From: Arcobacter sp. F155
Lineage (GTDB): Bacteria > Campylobacterota > Campylobacteria > Campylobacterales > Arcobacteraceae
Direction of reading: 5' to 3'
Length of the DNA: 64,000 nt
Assembly: GCF_004116455.1 (NCBI RefSeq)
Contig: NZ_PDJU01000008.1
Span: 88,630-152,629, forward strand
In this document: one piece after another, positions 46,651 through 55,051 of the stretch
Layout: each line of letters starts with the position of its first letter
Position numbering within the stretch: position 1 is the first letter of the stretch
The notes under the pieces: generated by a model
Databases searched by the model: none
What the model was told of the DNA's origin: nothing
What the model saw: only the letters and a program-made list of their open reading frames with translations
Position numbers and translations under genes: made by a program

Positions 46651-49600
46651 ATAAATCTTCAACCATTTTTTTAGCCCTTTTAAAATCTAATTTCCCACTT
46701 CCAAGTTTTGGAACCTCATCTACTATTTTATAAAGGCTAGGAATCATAAGATTATTATCAAACTTCTCTTTCACATCTTTTTTTAGTTTTTCTAGTTCAT
46801 CTTCTTTGATATTTGAAAGTAAAAGAATAATCTTTTCACCCTTTTTCTCATCCTCTTTTGAAGTAGCTACAAACTCTATTTCATCGCTTGTAATTAACTT
46901 TTCTATATTTTGCTCTACGGCTCCAAGACTAATCATCTCTCCACCAAGCTTTGCAAACCTTGAGTATCTATCAATTAAAAACAAGAAACCATCTTTATCT
47001 AAATAGCCTTTATCTCCTGTAAGATAGTACTTTCTTCCCTCAAGTTTAACTATTACCTCTTTAGTTTTTTTCTTATCTTTTAAATAACCTTTCATAACTT
47101 GAACCCCAGAAATCAAAACCATACCAGCTTCACCTACTTTTAACTCAGCAAAACTATCTGGGTCTACTATTTTGATTTTTGTTCCAGGAATTGGCATTCC
47201 TACACTGCCAATTTTATTTCCTACTTGAAGACCTTCAGGAGTTTTTATATTAGGTAAGTTGCAACAAGCAACAGGTGTGGTTTCAGTTGTTCCATAACCT
47301 TCTAAAATCTCTTTATCAAACTTCTCATAAAACTCTTGTCTAACTTTAGAAGAGAGTTTTTCTGCTCCTGCAACTACAAGTCTTAAAGATTCAAACATCT
47401 CTTTTTTTAGCTTTTTGTTTTTTGTATATAGTCTAAAAAATGTTGATGTTCCAAGCATAACTGTTGCTTTATGTTTTGAAACAAGTTTTCCTATTTCATA
47501 TCCATCTGTTGGATCTGGGTGAGCTACACATTTTATACCTTCAATTAAAGGTAAGAAGTTAGTCACAACTGTTCCAAAAGCATGAAACAGAGGAAGTGAA
47601 CCAACAATAACATCTTTATCATCTACATTTAATATAGAAGCTATTTGTTGGCAATTTCCTAAAACATTTTTATGACTTAACTCTATTCCTTTAGGAACTC
47701 CTTCACTTCCACTACTAAACATAATTAAAGCAGTTGATTTTCTAGGAACCTTTTTTATATGCATTGCTTTTAAAATAAAGCTTGGTAAGGCTATTACACT
47801 AATAAATGTCGTTAATCCAATTGCTTTGCTAATAAGCTCTTTTAAGTCTTCCAAATAAACCACATCACAAATACTTAAGACCTCGTTTATTTGAATACCT
47901 TTTTCTTGCAGTTTATCTACAAACTTTTTTGAAGTGATTATTGTTTTTATATCTGCATTTTTAACTGATAATTTTAAAGAAGCCATTGAAGCTGTAAAGT
48001 TCAGATTTACAACAGTCTTTCCTAACATTAAAACAGAGTTATTTATAAAAGCCCCAGCCGCTGTTGAAGGAAGTAGTATTCCAATATTTTTCTTTTTTAT
48101 TCTATATTTCAAAAGATTTTTAAAAAGAATAGAAGCTGTTAAAAATTTATATCCAGAAAGTTCAACTCCTGTTGAATCAGCAAATACAATATTTCTTTTC
48201 ATCTGTTTTAATCTATCAAAAATAGTCTCACTTACTAAACCTAACTCTTTAGTATGACTCTGCCAAGACTTAGTAGATAATGCTTTGATTTCATTTTTTA
48301 TATTTATAGTATTTGCTTTATACTTTTTTATTGGCTTTGAAAAAGACACAGTGATTGTATTTGTTCTATATGACTTTTTATATTTATTATTAGCTCTACT
48401 AAACATACTTTGCCATAAACCTCTAATATAAAAAGCAATAACGGGTACATCAGAGTTTGTTCTTTCTAAAATCTTTTCAAAGCCTTTTTTAAACTCTCCT
48501 AAATGACCGTTTCTAGTTATACTTCCTTCTGGAAATAAAACTATAATATTTCCTTCATCTAACTCTTTTGCTACAATCTCTATTGTCTTTTTACTCCCTT
48601 TAGTACTAATAGGAATGATTTTAAACAGTTTCATTAACCAATTTAAATACCACTTTGAATAAATAGTTTTATCCATGACAAACTTTATTTCTCTTGGAGT
48701 TGCTAGATATATAACTGCCCAATCTAACCAAGAGACATGATTCCCTAAAAGTAAAGCTCCACTTGAAGAAGGTATATATTTTACTCCTTGTATTTCAAGC
48801 TTATACTTTAAGCCAACAAGCCATTTTAAAAAGAAGATAATCATAGATTGGGGTAAAGATACAACTACAAATAAACTTCCAAGACACATCAAAAATAGTA
48901 TTAGATAAATTGTATTAAGAGGGTCAAGATTATATAAAGAGACTGTTGTTGTAAGGACTAAAATAAAAAACATAAATAAAGAATGAAACCAATTATTCCC
49001 AGCTAAGATAGTACCTAGTTTTTTCTTTGGTGCATTAAACTGAATTAGTGCATTTAAAGGTACAACAAACAGTCCTCCAAAGAAACCAAAAATCAAAAAG
49101 CTAAATGCTAAAAAAGATGCACTTTCAACTATAGTTGAAATAAAAATCATAATACTCATACCAAGAGCTGCAAAAGGTATAGTACCAACTTCAATATAGT
49201 GTTTTGAATATCTTGAGTAAAAGAAACTTCCTAAAGCAATACCTATTCCTGAAGCTGCTATTACACCATTTATAACAAACACATCATCTATACCTAAATA
49301 CATCTTTGCATAAGAAGGAAAAGTTGCAATCATCCCTTGGGAAATTCCCCAAAACAATCCAAGTCCTAAAACACATAAGAAAATGATTTTTCTACTAAAA
49401 ATATCTTGAACATTGTTTTTAAATAATTTTCCTAAAAACATAGCTTGTAAATCAAGTTTTAAGTCTTTGTTTCTTTTTACTTTTGTTTTTATATTTTTTA
49501 ATACAACAAAAGAGACAAGCATCTCTAAAATAGCTATAGGCAAGATATATAAAGATAATGGCAGTAAGGCTTTTAGTAATTCTTCTTTTGTATTTAAAAC

Positions 49601-50155
49601 CTCTAAATTATTAAACTGAAAAAAGCTTTCAAAGATAAAAGAAAAAGTTGCCATTGATACTAATATAGCAATTATAGAAACTGCTTGTAAACTAGAGTTT
49701 CCTTTTGATAGCTCACTTTTTCCATAGATATCAATTATAATTCCAAATTTTGCAGGAGAATAAATAGTACTTTGAATAGCAAGTAAAAACAAAGTTGCCA
49801 TTGCTAGATAAAATGAGCCAATAAAATAAGCGATTAACATTAAAACAGATAAAGAAAAAGAGGATAAAGCTCCATAAATCAGAACATCTTTTTTATGATA
49901 TTTATCACTTAAAAAACCACTAAGAGAAAACAGAAGTAAAAAAGGAACTATTATAAGAAGATTTATAATAGATATCCAAACAACTTGTTCACTTCCATCA
50001 AATACTTTAAATGCAATATTTTGTAAAAGTATTTTGTGGGAAATATCAACTGCTACATTACAAAAAACCACTAGCAAAAAAGCTAGTTTAACAACTCTTA
50101 AATTAGCTATTTTTATTCCTTTATTTTTTGTGATATTACAAAAATTAAGAAACAA
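46649..50155 (-). CDS. Fused lysophospholipid flippase-acyltransferase-acyl-ACP synthetase (LplT-Aas type)
   Basis: A 1168-residue three-part protein. Residues about 25-420 are an MFS transporter like LplT; about 440-630 a PlsC acyltransferase with NHVSWLD (HX4D, near 470) and LFPEGSITRNG; about 650-1160 an AMP-binding acyl-ACP synthetase with the SSGSEGVPKG loop near 815 and YGTTETTPVA near 960. E. coli has LplT and Aas as separate proteins that take up and reacylate lysophospholipids; here they are one chain, a fusion found in several proteobacteria. The organisation implies phospholipid repair at the inner membrane. Monocistronic or co-transcribed with rarD. Confidence 0.9.
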   Translation of the reverse strand: MFLNFCNITKNKGIKIANLRVVKLAFLLVVFCNVAVDISHKILLQNIAFKVFDGSEQVVWISIINLLIIVPFLLLFSLSGFLSDKYHKKDVLIYGALSSFSLSVLMLIAYFIGSFYLAMATLFLLAIQSTIYSPAKFGIIIDIYGKSELSKGNSSLQAVSIIAILVSMATFSFIFESFFQFNNLEVLNTKEELLKALLPLSLYILPIAILEMLVSFVVLKNIKTKVKRNKDLKLDLQAMFLGKLFKNNVQDIFSRKIIFLCVLGLGLFWGISQGMIATFPSYAKMYLGIDDVFVINGVIAASGIGIALGSFFYSRYSKHYIEVGTIPFAALGMSIMIFISTIVESASFLAFSFLIFGFFGGLFVVPLNALIQFNAPKKKLGTILAGNNWFHSLFMFFILVLTTTVSLYNLDPLNTIYLILFLMCLGSLFVVVSLPQSMIIFFLKWLVGLKYKLEIQGVKYIPSSSGALLLGNHVSWLDWAVIYLATPREIKFVMDKTIYSKWYLNWLMKLFKIIPISTKGSKKTIEIVAKELDEGNIIVLFPEGSITRNGHLGEFKKGFEKILERTNSDVPVIAFYIRGLWQSMFSRANNKYKKSYRTNTITVSFSKPIKKYKANTINIKNEIKALSTKSWQSHTKELGLVSETIFDRLKQMKRNIVFADSTGVELSGYKFLTASILFKNLLKYRIKKKNIGILLPSTAAGAFINNSVLMLGKTVVNLNFTASMASLKLSVKNADIKTIITSKKFVDKLQEKGIQINEVLSICDVVYLEDLKELISKAIGLTTFISVIALPSFILKAMHIKKVPRKSTALIMFSSGSEGVPKGIELSHKNVLGNCQQIASILNVDDKDVIVGSLPLFHAFGTVVTNFLPLIEGIKCVAHPDPTDGYEIGKLVSKHKATVMLGTSTFFRLYTKNKKLKKEMFESLRLVVAGAEKLSSKVRQEFYEKFDKEILEGYGTTETTPVACCNLPNIKTPEGLQVGNKIGSVGMPIPGTKIKIVDPDSFAELKVGEAGMVLISGVQVMKGYLKDKKKTKEVIVKLEGRKYYLTGDKGYLDKDGFLFLIDRYSRFAKLGGEMISLGAVEQNIEKLITSDEIEFVATSKEDEKKGEKIILLLSNIKEDELEKLKKDVKEKFDNNLMIPSLYKIVDEVPKLGSGKLDFKRAKKMVEDL

Positions 50156-50160
50156 AATGG

Positions 50161-51057
50161 TTACTTCTTATTTGTACCTTTTCTTAATTTATTTATTGTA
50201 TCTAAAGAGAACACAAAAAGTGCTATCCAAATAAGTATAAAGGTTACTAGCTTATCAAAGTTAAACTCTTCATTATAAACAAAAATTGCTATAAAAAATG
50301 CAACAGTAGGTCCTATATATTGGAAGAAGCCAATAGTTGTTAACTTCATTCTTGTAGCTGCTCCATTAAATAATAAAAGAGGAATAACAGTAACTAATCC
50401 ACTAAGAGCAAGCATAAATGAAGTATAAAAAGAAGTTGATTCAAAAAAGGCTACCACTTCATATTGATACAAATAAAATAGATATGCCAAAGCAAAAGGT
50501 AAAAGAATAACTACTTCTATGAAAAGTCCTGCTATAGAACCAACATTTGCTTTTTTTCTAAGCATTCCATAAAAACCAAAAGAGAAAGCAAGTATTAATG
50601 AAACCATTGGTAAATAACCAAGGGAAAAAAGCTGATATAAAACAGCTACTACACCAATAAAAATTGCTATATATTGATTTCTTGTCATTCTTTCACTAAA
50701 GATTAAAAACCCAAGTCCTACATTTACTAAAGGATTAATATAATACCCCAAAGAAGCCTCTAGTATCCTATCGTTTGCAATTGCCCAAATAAAAGTTAGC
50801 CAGTTTAAAGAGATAACAAAAGTTGAGAAAAATAGATATTTTATAGTCCTAAAATCTTTTACAGCAGTTATTAAAGCGTGAAGTTCCTTTTTAAAAAGAA
50901 AAAAAGGAAGAAGTGTTACACATGAAAAAAGTATTCTATAAATAAGAATTTCAAAGGCATCTACATTTGATACTTGTTTAAAATATATTGGGGCTAAACC
51001 ACCCCAAAATAAAAATGCTAATATGGCATAAATCTGCCCTAATCTACTTTCACTCAA
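50161..51057 (-). CDS. rarD: EamA/RarD-type drug/metabolite transporter
   Basis: A 298-residue protein with ten predicted helices and the RarD start pattern GQIYAILAFLFWGGLAPIYFK, then ANDRILEASLGYYINPLVNVGLGFLIFSERM near residue 95 and GFFQYIGPTVAFFIAIFVYNEEF near 250. The RarD subfamily is linked to chloramphenicol sensitivity by name only; its substrate is unknown. It ends five bases before the Aas-like gene starts. Confidence 0.85.
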   Translation of the reverse strand: MSESRLGQIYAILAFLFWGGLAPIYFKQVSNVDAFEILIYRILFSCVTLLPFFLFKKELHALITAVKDFRTIKYLFFSTFVISLNWLTFIWAIANDRILEASLGYYINPLVNVGLGFLIFSERMTRNQYIAIFIGVVAVLYQLFSLGYLPMVSLILAFSFGFYGMLRKKANVGSIAGLFIEVVILLPFALAYLFYLYQYEVVAFFESTSFYTSFMLALSGLVTVIPLLLFNGAATRMKLTTIGFFQYIGPTVAFFIAIFVYNEEFNFDKLVTFILIWIALFVFSLDTINKLRKGTNKK

Positions 51058-51116
51058 TATATTATCTTTATAATTTTTATGAAACTATAGCTAAATCTTA
51101 GTGAAAGTTACAATTG

Positions 51117-51347
51117 CTATTTTAAAAACTCTTTTACTTCTTCTTTATTTAATAATTTACCACTACTTTTAACAACTCCATTTACCACAAGTGACGGTGT
51201 TGATAAAACTTGATATTCCATAATTTTGATTGGGTCATCAACTTTTTCTATTTGTGCAAATATTTTTTCATCTGCAACTGCTTGTTTTACATTTTGAAGT
51301 AACGCTTCACACTTTGTACAACCCGTACCTAAAATTTCAATTTTCAT
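51117..51347 (-). CDS. Small thioredoxin-fold redox protein of the arsenic cluster
   Basis: A 76-residue thioredoxin-like protein with a CTKC redox motif (GTGCTKCEALLQNV, residues 9-12), cis-Pro segment STPSLVVNG near 53, and nothing beyond the minimal fold. Proteins of this type (annotated as redox-active disulfide or thioredoxin family proteins) often neighbour DUF318-type permeases in arsenic or metal clusters. It lies 28 bases after the permease and is last in the unit. It may supply reducing power or a metal relay; inference. Confidence 0.78.
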   Translation of the reverse strand: MKIEILGTGCTKCEALLQNVKQAVADEKIFAQIEKVDDPIKIMEYQVLSTPSLVVNGVVKSSGKLLNKEEVKEFLK

Positions 51348-51374
51348 TTTTTTCCTTTTTAAAGATAACCTTTT

Positions 51375-52337
51375 TTATAAAATAGAGTTGAAAACAACTC
51401 CAACTATAAATATTGCCACACCTACAGTTCCAAAAAATATTGAAATAAGCTTCATTGACAATACTCTTTTTAAAATCAATGCTTCTGGAAGACTAAGTGC
51501 AACAACTGCCATCATAAATGAAAGAGCAGTTCCAAGTAACATTCCCTTTGAAGTAAGAACTTCAATAAGTGGTAACATTCCAGCTGCACTAGAATACATA
51601 GGTATTCCCATTACTACACCCATAAGTGGCGCCCACCAAGCATCTCCACCTGCATACTTCACAATAGTTTCTGCTGGAACATATCCATGAATAAAGGCTC
51701 CAATTCCTATACCTATTATTACATAAATATAAATCTTTTTAAAGATATCCATACTAGCTGCCCAAGCTTCTTTTGCTCTACTTTGTAAACTTTGACTCTC
51801 TTCACTTGCACTACCACAACAAGAATCAACTGGTTTCACATCTATTAAAACCTCTTTTTCTAGATTTAAACTTCCTATTATAAGTCCAGCAATTATTGCT
51901 AATAGAATTACTGTTCCAATATAAAGAAGAGTAATCTTAACTCCAAAAAGAGAAAACAGAAGTGCAATAACAACGGCATCACTAAGTGGTGCTGAAATAA
52001 GATAAGAAAAAGTTACTCCTAGAGGTATTCTTGCTTGTAAAAACCCTAGAAAAAGTGGAATTGCACTACAAGAACAAAAAGGAGTTAGCATCCCAAAAAA
52101 TGAAGCAAAGACATGACCAATTAGTTTATGTTTTCCACTTAAATAATCTCTTATTTTTTCAACAGGGAAATAACTTCTTAAAAAGCTAACTATATAAATA
52201 ATAGTCACTAAAAGAATAAATATCTTAACTGTATCATAAATAAAAAAGTGAAGTGCATCAGCTAAGTGCTCTCCTTTTGTAAGACCCATTGAATCATAAA
52301 CCAAAAAGTCTACAAATTTTTCCCAATAGAAAAACAT
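51375..52337 (-). CDS. DUF318/ArsP-type permease
   Basis: A 320-residue inner-membrane protein with about eight helices. The conserved FGMLTPFCSCSAIPLFLGFL segment near residue 80 and SYLISAPLSDAVVIALLF near 105 mark the YraQ/ArsP permease family, and MGIPMYSSAAGMLPL lies near 240. A cytoplasmic VDSCCGSASEE segment near residue 176 has paired cysteines, a possible metal or arsenic(III) site. ArsP members export methylated arsenicals; the ars context supports an arsenic role, but the exact substrate is unproven. It starts two bases after arsC. Confidence 0.82.
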   Translation of the reverse strand: MFFYWEKFVDFLVYDSMGLTKGEHLADALHFFIYDTVKIFILLVTIIYIVSFLRSYFPVEKIRDYLSGKHKLIGHVFASFFGMLTPFCSCSAIPLFLGFLQARIPLGVTFSYLISAPLSDAVVIALLFSLFGVKITLLYIGTVILLAIIAGLIIGSLNLEKEVLIDVKPVDSCCGSASEESQSLQSRAKEAWAASMDIFKKIYIYVIIGIGIGAFIHGYVPAETIVKYAGGDAWWAPLMGVVMGIPMYSSAAGMLPLIEVLTSKGMLLGTALSFMMAVVALSLPEALILKRVLSMKLISIFFGTVGVAIFIVGVVFNSIL

Positions 52338-52338
52338 C

Positions 52339-52740
52339 TTATAAACCTAAAGCCTCTTTAACTTTTGGTAATAACACAGATTCTATCTCTTCATATGTAT
52401 TAAGAAATGCATCAAAATCTTTTCCATCTGGATCTTCAAAACCAACATGAATAATTTTAGTTACCTTAGGAAACATTGGACAAGTCTCATTTGCATGGTC
52501 ACAAACAGTTACTACTAAATCATACTCATTGTCTAAAACCTTATCAATAGTTTTTGAATGATACTCATCTTTCCAGATACCTTTTTGCTCTAATAGTTTT
52601 TGTGCATTTGGATTAACCCTTCCACTTGCTTTTACACCAGATGAATCTGAACTTACACCATCTAGCTTTGCATTTATAAGTGCTTCTGCAATAATACTTC
52701 TACAAGAATTTCCTGTACATAAAATTAATACTTTTTTCAT
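52339..52740 (-). CDS. arsC: Arsenate reductase ArsC (low-molecular-weight phosphatase type)
   Basis: A 133-residue thioredoxin-linked arsenate reductase. The phosphatase loop CTGNSCRS (Cys8 nucleophile) and the two redox cysteines Cys80 and Cys87 in VTVCDHANETCPMFP are all present, followed by VGFEDPDGKDFDAF. The ATG at 52740 with AGGAG upstream is preferred over a TTG just before it. It reduces arsenate to arsenite for efflux by the ArsB-type pump upstream. Together with the ArsC/Spx gene at 18 kb the window has two unrelated reductase families sharing the name ArsC. Confidence 0.93.
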   Translation of the reverse strand: MKKVLILCTGNSCRSIIAEALINAKLDGVSSDSSGVKASGRVNPNAQKLLEQKGIWKDEYHSKTIDKVLDNEYDLVVTVCDHANETCPMFPKVTKIIHVGFEDPDGKDFDAFLNTYEEIESVLLPKVKEALGL

Positions 52741-52754
52741 CAAAACTCCTAATT

Positions 52755-52860
52755 AATAATTTACACTAATTGTTTTCATTAGGGCTTCACCATTGGTGCC
52801 CAAAACTAAAGTTTTGACCTAATGGTTGCAGAAGCATTCTAACAACTAGTGTAAATTATT
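52755..52860 (+). repeat. Structured palindromic element, copy 1
   Basis: A ~106-base imperfect palindrome between arsB and arsC. Outer 14-bp arms are perfect (AATAATTTACACTA / TAGTGTAAATTATT), then TTGTT/AACAA, GCTTC/GAAGC, CCATT/AATGG, GGT/ACC and a terminal AAAAC-TAAA-GTTTT hairpin. Unpaired segments include A opposite TTGCA and a GCCC bulge, and the same ones recur in copy 2, while the paired bases differ. Given on the plus strand; it could work from either strand as RNA or single-stranded DNA. No transposase or known RNA family recognised. Confidence 0.7.
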
Positions 52861-52869
52861 TTGGAATAG

Positions 52870-52974
52870 AGTTTTATATATTTTGCTTAAACGATTCTGC
52901 AATGGAAGGGTAGAAATCTTTGATTTCTGGGTACCCACCATGAAGCCTTAGTGCAAACAAAATAATATAAAACT
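52870..52974 (-). repeat. Structured palindromic element, copy 2 (opposite orientation)
   Basis: On the minus strand this ~105-base element folds like copy 1: outer arms AGTTTTATAT-T-ATTTTG with CAAAAT-ATATAAAACT, then TTC/GAA, TGG/CCA, GGGT/ACCC and a terminal AGAAATC-AAA-GATTTCT hairpin. The unpaired A opposite TTGCA and the ACCC bulge match copy 1, and the segment GGCTTCA is shared. The paired arms differ in sequence but keep complementarity. It points towards copy 1 with about 9 bases between them. Confidence 0.7.
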
Positions 52975-52981
52975 AATCAGT

Positions 52982-54235
52982 CTATACTAAAGTTAACAAC
53001 ACCACAAATAAAATAGGTGGAGTTACTATTAAACCAAATTTACTATATTGCCAAAAACCAATTTTCACACCCTTTTGAGATAAAACATGAAGCCATAGTA
53101 AAGTTGCTAAAGAACCAAACGGTGTCATCTTAGGACCTAAGTTACATCCAATAATATTTGCATATGCTAATGTTTCATTTGGAATATCAGTTAAAGCAAT
53201 ATCCATAATCATAACCGTTGGCATATTGTTCATAATAGCACTTAAAAATGCAGAGATAAATCCTGTTCCTAAAATTGCAATCACATCACCTCTTTGAACT
53301 AAATCTTGTAAAATAGATGCTAAATAATCAGTAAGACCTGCATTTTTTAAACCATAAACAACTATATATAAACCAATACTAAACCATACAACTTGCCAAG
53401 GTGCAGTTTTAATTGTAAGCCAAGCTCTGGCACTTTTTGTGTAACTTGCAATTGCTAAGAAAATCAACCCGCCACCTAAAGCAAATACAGAAACTGGTAA
53501 ATCATAGTTATCGCCAACAAAATATCCAACTAAAAGTAAGGCTAGAAAAACCCAAGAAAATTTAAATAGAGTTTTATTCTTTAATACTTCATCTGGATTT
53601 TTTAGTAAACTTACATCTATTGTAGAAGGAATATCTTTTCGTAAAAACACCCATAAAAAAGAGATAGTAACTACTGTACTTACTACATAAGGAACAAACA
53701 TTTTTGATAAATACTCTAAGAAACCTATATCAAAATAGTTAGCTGTAACTATATTTGTAAGGTTTGAAAATACAAAAGGTAAAGAAGCAGAATCACTAAT
53801 AAAACCACCTGCAAGTAAAAAGGCTAAAATTGTTTTTGCATTTAGTTTTAGAATTCTCATTTTTGCTAATAAAATTGGTGTTAGAATTAATGCTGCCCCA
53901 TCATTTGCAAAAAGTGCTGAAACAAAACTTCCAAGAAGTAAAGCATATACAAACATTAAATGCCCATTTCCACGTGAGAGTTTTGCCATTTTAATTGCAC
54001 ACCACTCAAAGAAACCAATCTCATCTAAAACCATTGAAAGAATGATAATTCCAATAAATGCTAAGGTTGCATCCCAAACAATATCACTTACAACTAACAC
54101 ATCCTCAAAACTAACAACCCCTGCTATTAGTGCAACTATTGCTCCTATAACAGCCGTTGTTCCTATTTGTAAACCCTTTGGTTGCCAAATAACAAATATT
54201 AAAGTAATCAAAAAAATTGAACTTGCTAATATCAT
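52982..54235 (-). CDS. arsB: Arsenite efflux pump ArsB
   Basis: A 417-residue inner-membrane transporter with about twelve helices of the ArsB/NhaD ion-transporter superfamily. The GFFEWCAIKMAKLSRGNGHLMFVYALLLGSF-like segment near residue 75 and FANDGAALILTPI near 108 are typical of ArsB, and MNNMPTVMIM near 330 is also conserved. It expels arsenite or antimonite. An ArsR operator lies 27 bases before its ATG, and the two palindromic elements lie downstream, before arsC. Confidence 0.9.
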   Translation of the reverse strand: MILASSIFLITLIFVIWQPKGLQIGTTAVIGAIVALIAGVVSFEDVLVVSDIVWDATLAFIGIIILSMVLDEIGFFEWCAIKMAKLSRGNGHLMFVYALLLGSFVSALFANDGAALILTPILLAKMRILKLNAKTILAFLLAGGFISDSASLPFVFSNLTNIVTANYFDIGFLEYLSKMFVPYVVSTVVTISFLWVFLRKDIPSTIDVSLLKNPDEVLKNKTLFKFSWVFLALLLVGYFVGDNYDLPVSVFALGGGLIFLAIASYTKSARAWLTIKTAPWQVVWFSIGLYIVVYGLKNAGLTDYLASILQDLVQRGDVIAILGTGFISAFLSAIMNNMPTVMIMDIALTDIPNETLAYANIIGCNLGPKMTPFGSLATLLWLHVLSQKGVKIGFWQYSKFGLIVTPPILFVVLLTLV

Positions 54236-54261
54236 AAATTTTCCTATTTTAAAATCAACAC

Positions 54262-54277
54262 ATCAAGATATCTTGAT
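54262..54277. promoter_or_regulatory. ArsR operator upstream of arsB
   Basis: ATCAAGATATCTTGAT is a perfect 16-base palindrome, 27 bases before the arsB start. It differs by one base from the core of the palindrome in front of arsR, which strongly suggests one regulator binds both. Confidence 0.72.
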
Positions 54278-54301
54278 ATGTTTTACTAAAAAAAAGAACT
54301 C

Positions 54302-54658
54302 CTAAGAGTCCTCTTCCATATCTAATACTTCTTGCTTAAGAGTATAAATAAAAGTATCCACTTCTAACTCATCATATCTCTCAACTGTTACAGGAGTTCT
54401 TTGAAACTCTTGTCCTTCAAACTCATCTAAATAGTCCCAGTTATCTATCAAATTTGATGAATAGAATAAATACCCGTGAATTGTATCATCACCTGCATCT
54501 AATCTTATTCCTGGATATCCCATTGAAGCTGACCAGCCAGCATCAATAAGTCTTCCTTTTACTGTTGCAGGTACAAACTTACCTACAATATTTTCCAAAA
54601 CATGTCCATTTGGGCAGTTTGGCATAAGTGTTCCATAAACAAATAGTGTTTCTGTCAT
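54302..54658 (-). CDS. Gamma-glutamylcyclotransferase family protein
   Basis: A 118-residue protein with the AIG2/GGCT fold signature FVYGTLMPN near residue 6 and the YLDEFEGQEFQRTPVTVE stretch near residue 77, which contains a candidate catalytic glutamate. Family members cyclise gamma-glutamyl compounds, including glutathione-related ones, but many have unknown substrates. Its start codon overlaps the arsR stop by one base, tying it to the arsenic response. Whether it processes thiol-arsenic conjugates is only a hypothesis. Confidence 0.82.
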   Translation of the reverse strand: MTETLFVYGTLMPNCPNGHVLENIVGKFVPATVKGRLIDAGWSASMGYPGIRLDAGDDTIHGYLFYSSNLIDNWDYLDEFEGQEFQRTPVTVERYDELEVDTFIYTLKQEVLDMEEDS

Positions 54659-54966
54659 TATATATTACAAGCCTTTGTTAAAATTGGAAGCTCAATATCT
54701 AAAGTCATAATCTCTTTTATTGAAGCTTGTCTAAACTCATCAAGGGGTGTTCTAACTGAATAATAAGCCCATCGCCCTTCTCTATCTACTCTTAAAAATC
54801 CTGCTTCTTTTAGTATCTTTAAGTGTCTTGATAGTCTTGATTGAATCATATCAAAAGAGTTTTCTAAGTCGCATACGCAACATTTTCCATGGATATTTAA
54901 AAATTTTAGCAATTTTACTCTTGTCTCATCATTTAATGCAGATGCAGACTTTAAAAAAATATCCAT
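54658..54966 (-). CDS. arsR: ArsR-family arsenic-responsive repressor
   Basis: A 102-residue winged-helix repressor. The sensing cysteines lie in GKCCVCDLE near residue 31, the classic ArsR CxC motif that binds arsenite and releases DNA. The recognition helix region is SFDMIQSRLSRHLKIL, with a wing at DREGRWAYYSV. It is autoregulated, judging by a palindrome overlapping its promoter. It starts the unit with the GGCT gene. Confidence 0.92.
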   Translation of the reverse strand: MDIFLKSASALNDETRVKLLKFLNIHGKCCVCDLENSFDMIQSRLSRHLKILKEAGFLRVDREGRWAYYSVRTPLDEFRQASIKEIMTLDIELPILTKACNI

Positions 54967-55006
54967 AAAAATGTTCCTTTTAGTATTTTACTTCTTCGAT
55001 TTTAAA

Positions 55007-55035
55007 ACTATAGCAAAAAAAACTTAATATATCAA
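55007..55035 (-). promoter_or_regulatory. arsR promoter (-35 TTGATA, -10 TATAGT)
   Basis: On the minus strand TTGATA (55030-55035) and TATAGT (55007-55012) are separated by exactly 17 bases. The -35 hexamer is inside the ArsR operator, so bound ArsR would block polymerase. Confidence 0.65.
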
Positions 55036-55051
55036 TATATCTTGATATATT
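55026..55051. promoter_or_regulatory. ArsR operator upstream of arsR
   Basis: AATATATCAA and TTGATATATT form a perfect 10-bp inverted repeat around TATATC. The core ATCAATATATCTTGAT matches the arsB operator at 15 of 16 positions. It overlaps the -35 box and the last bases of the MOSC gene. Confidence 0.75.

Noticed and set aside
52755..52974. Integron attC sites
   Set aside because: Long hairpins with unpaired bases are similar, but the terminal RYYYAAC and GTTRRRY boxes are missing or wrongly oriented and there is no cassette or integrase.
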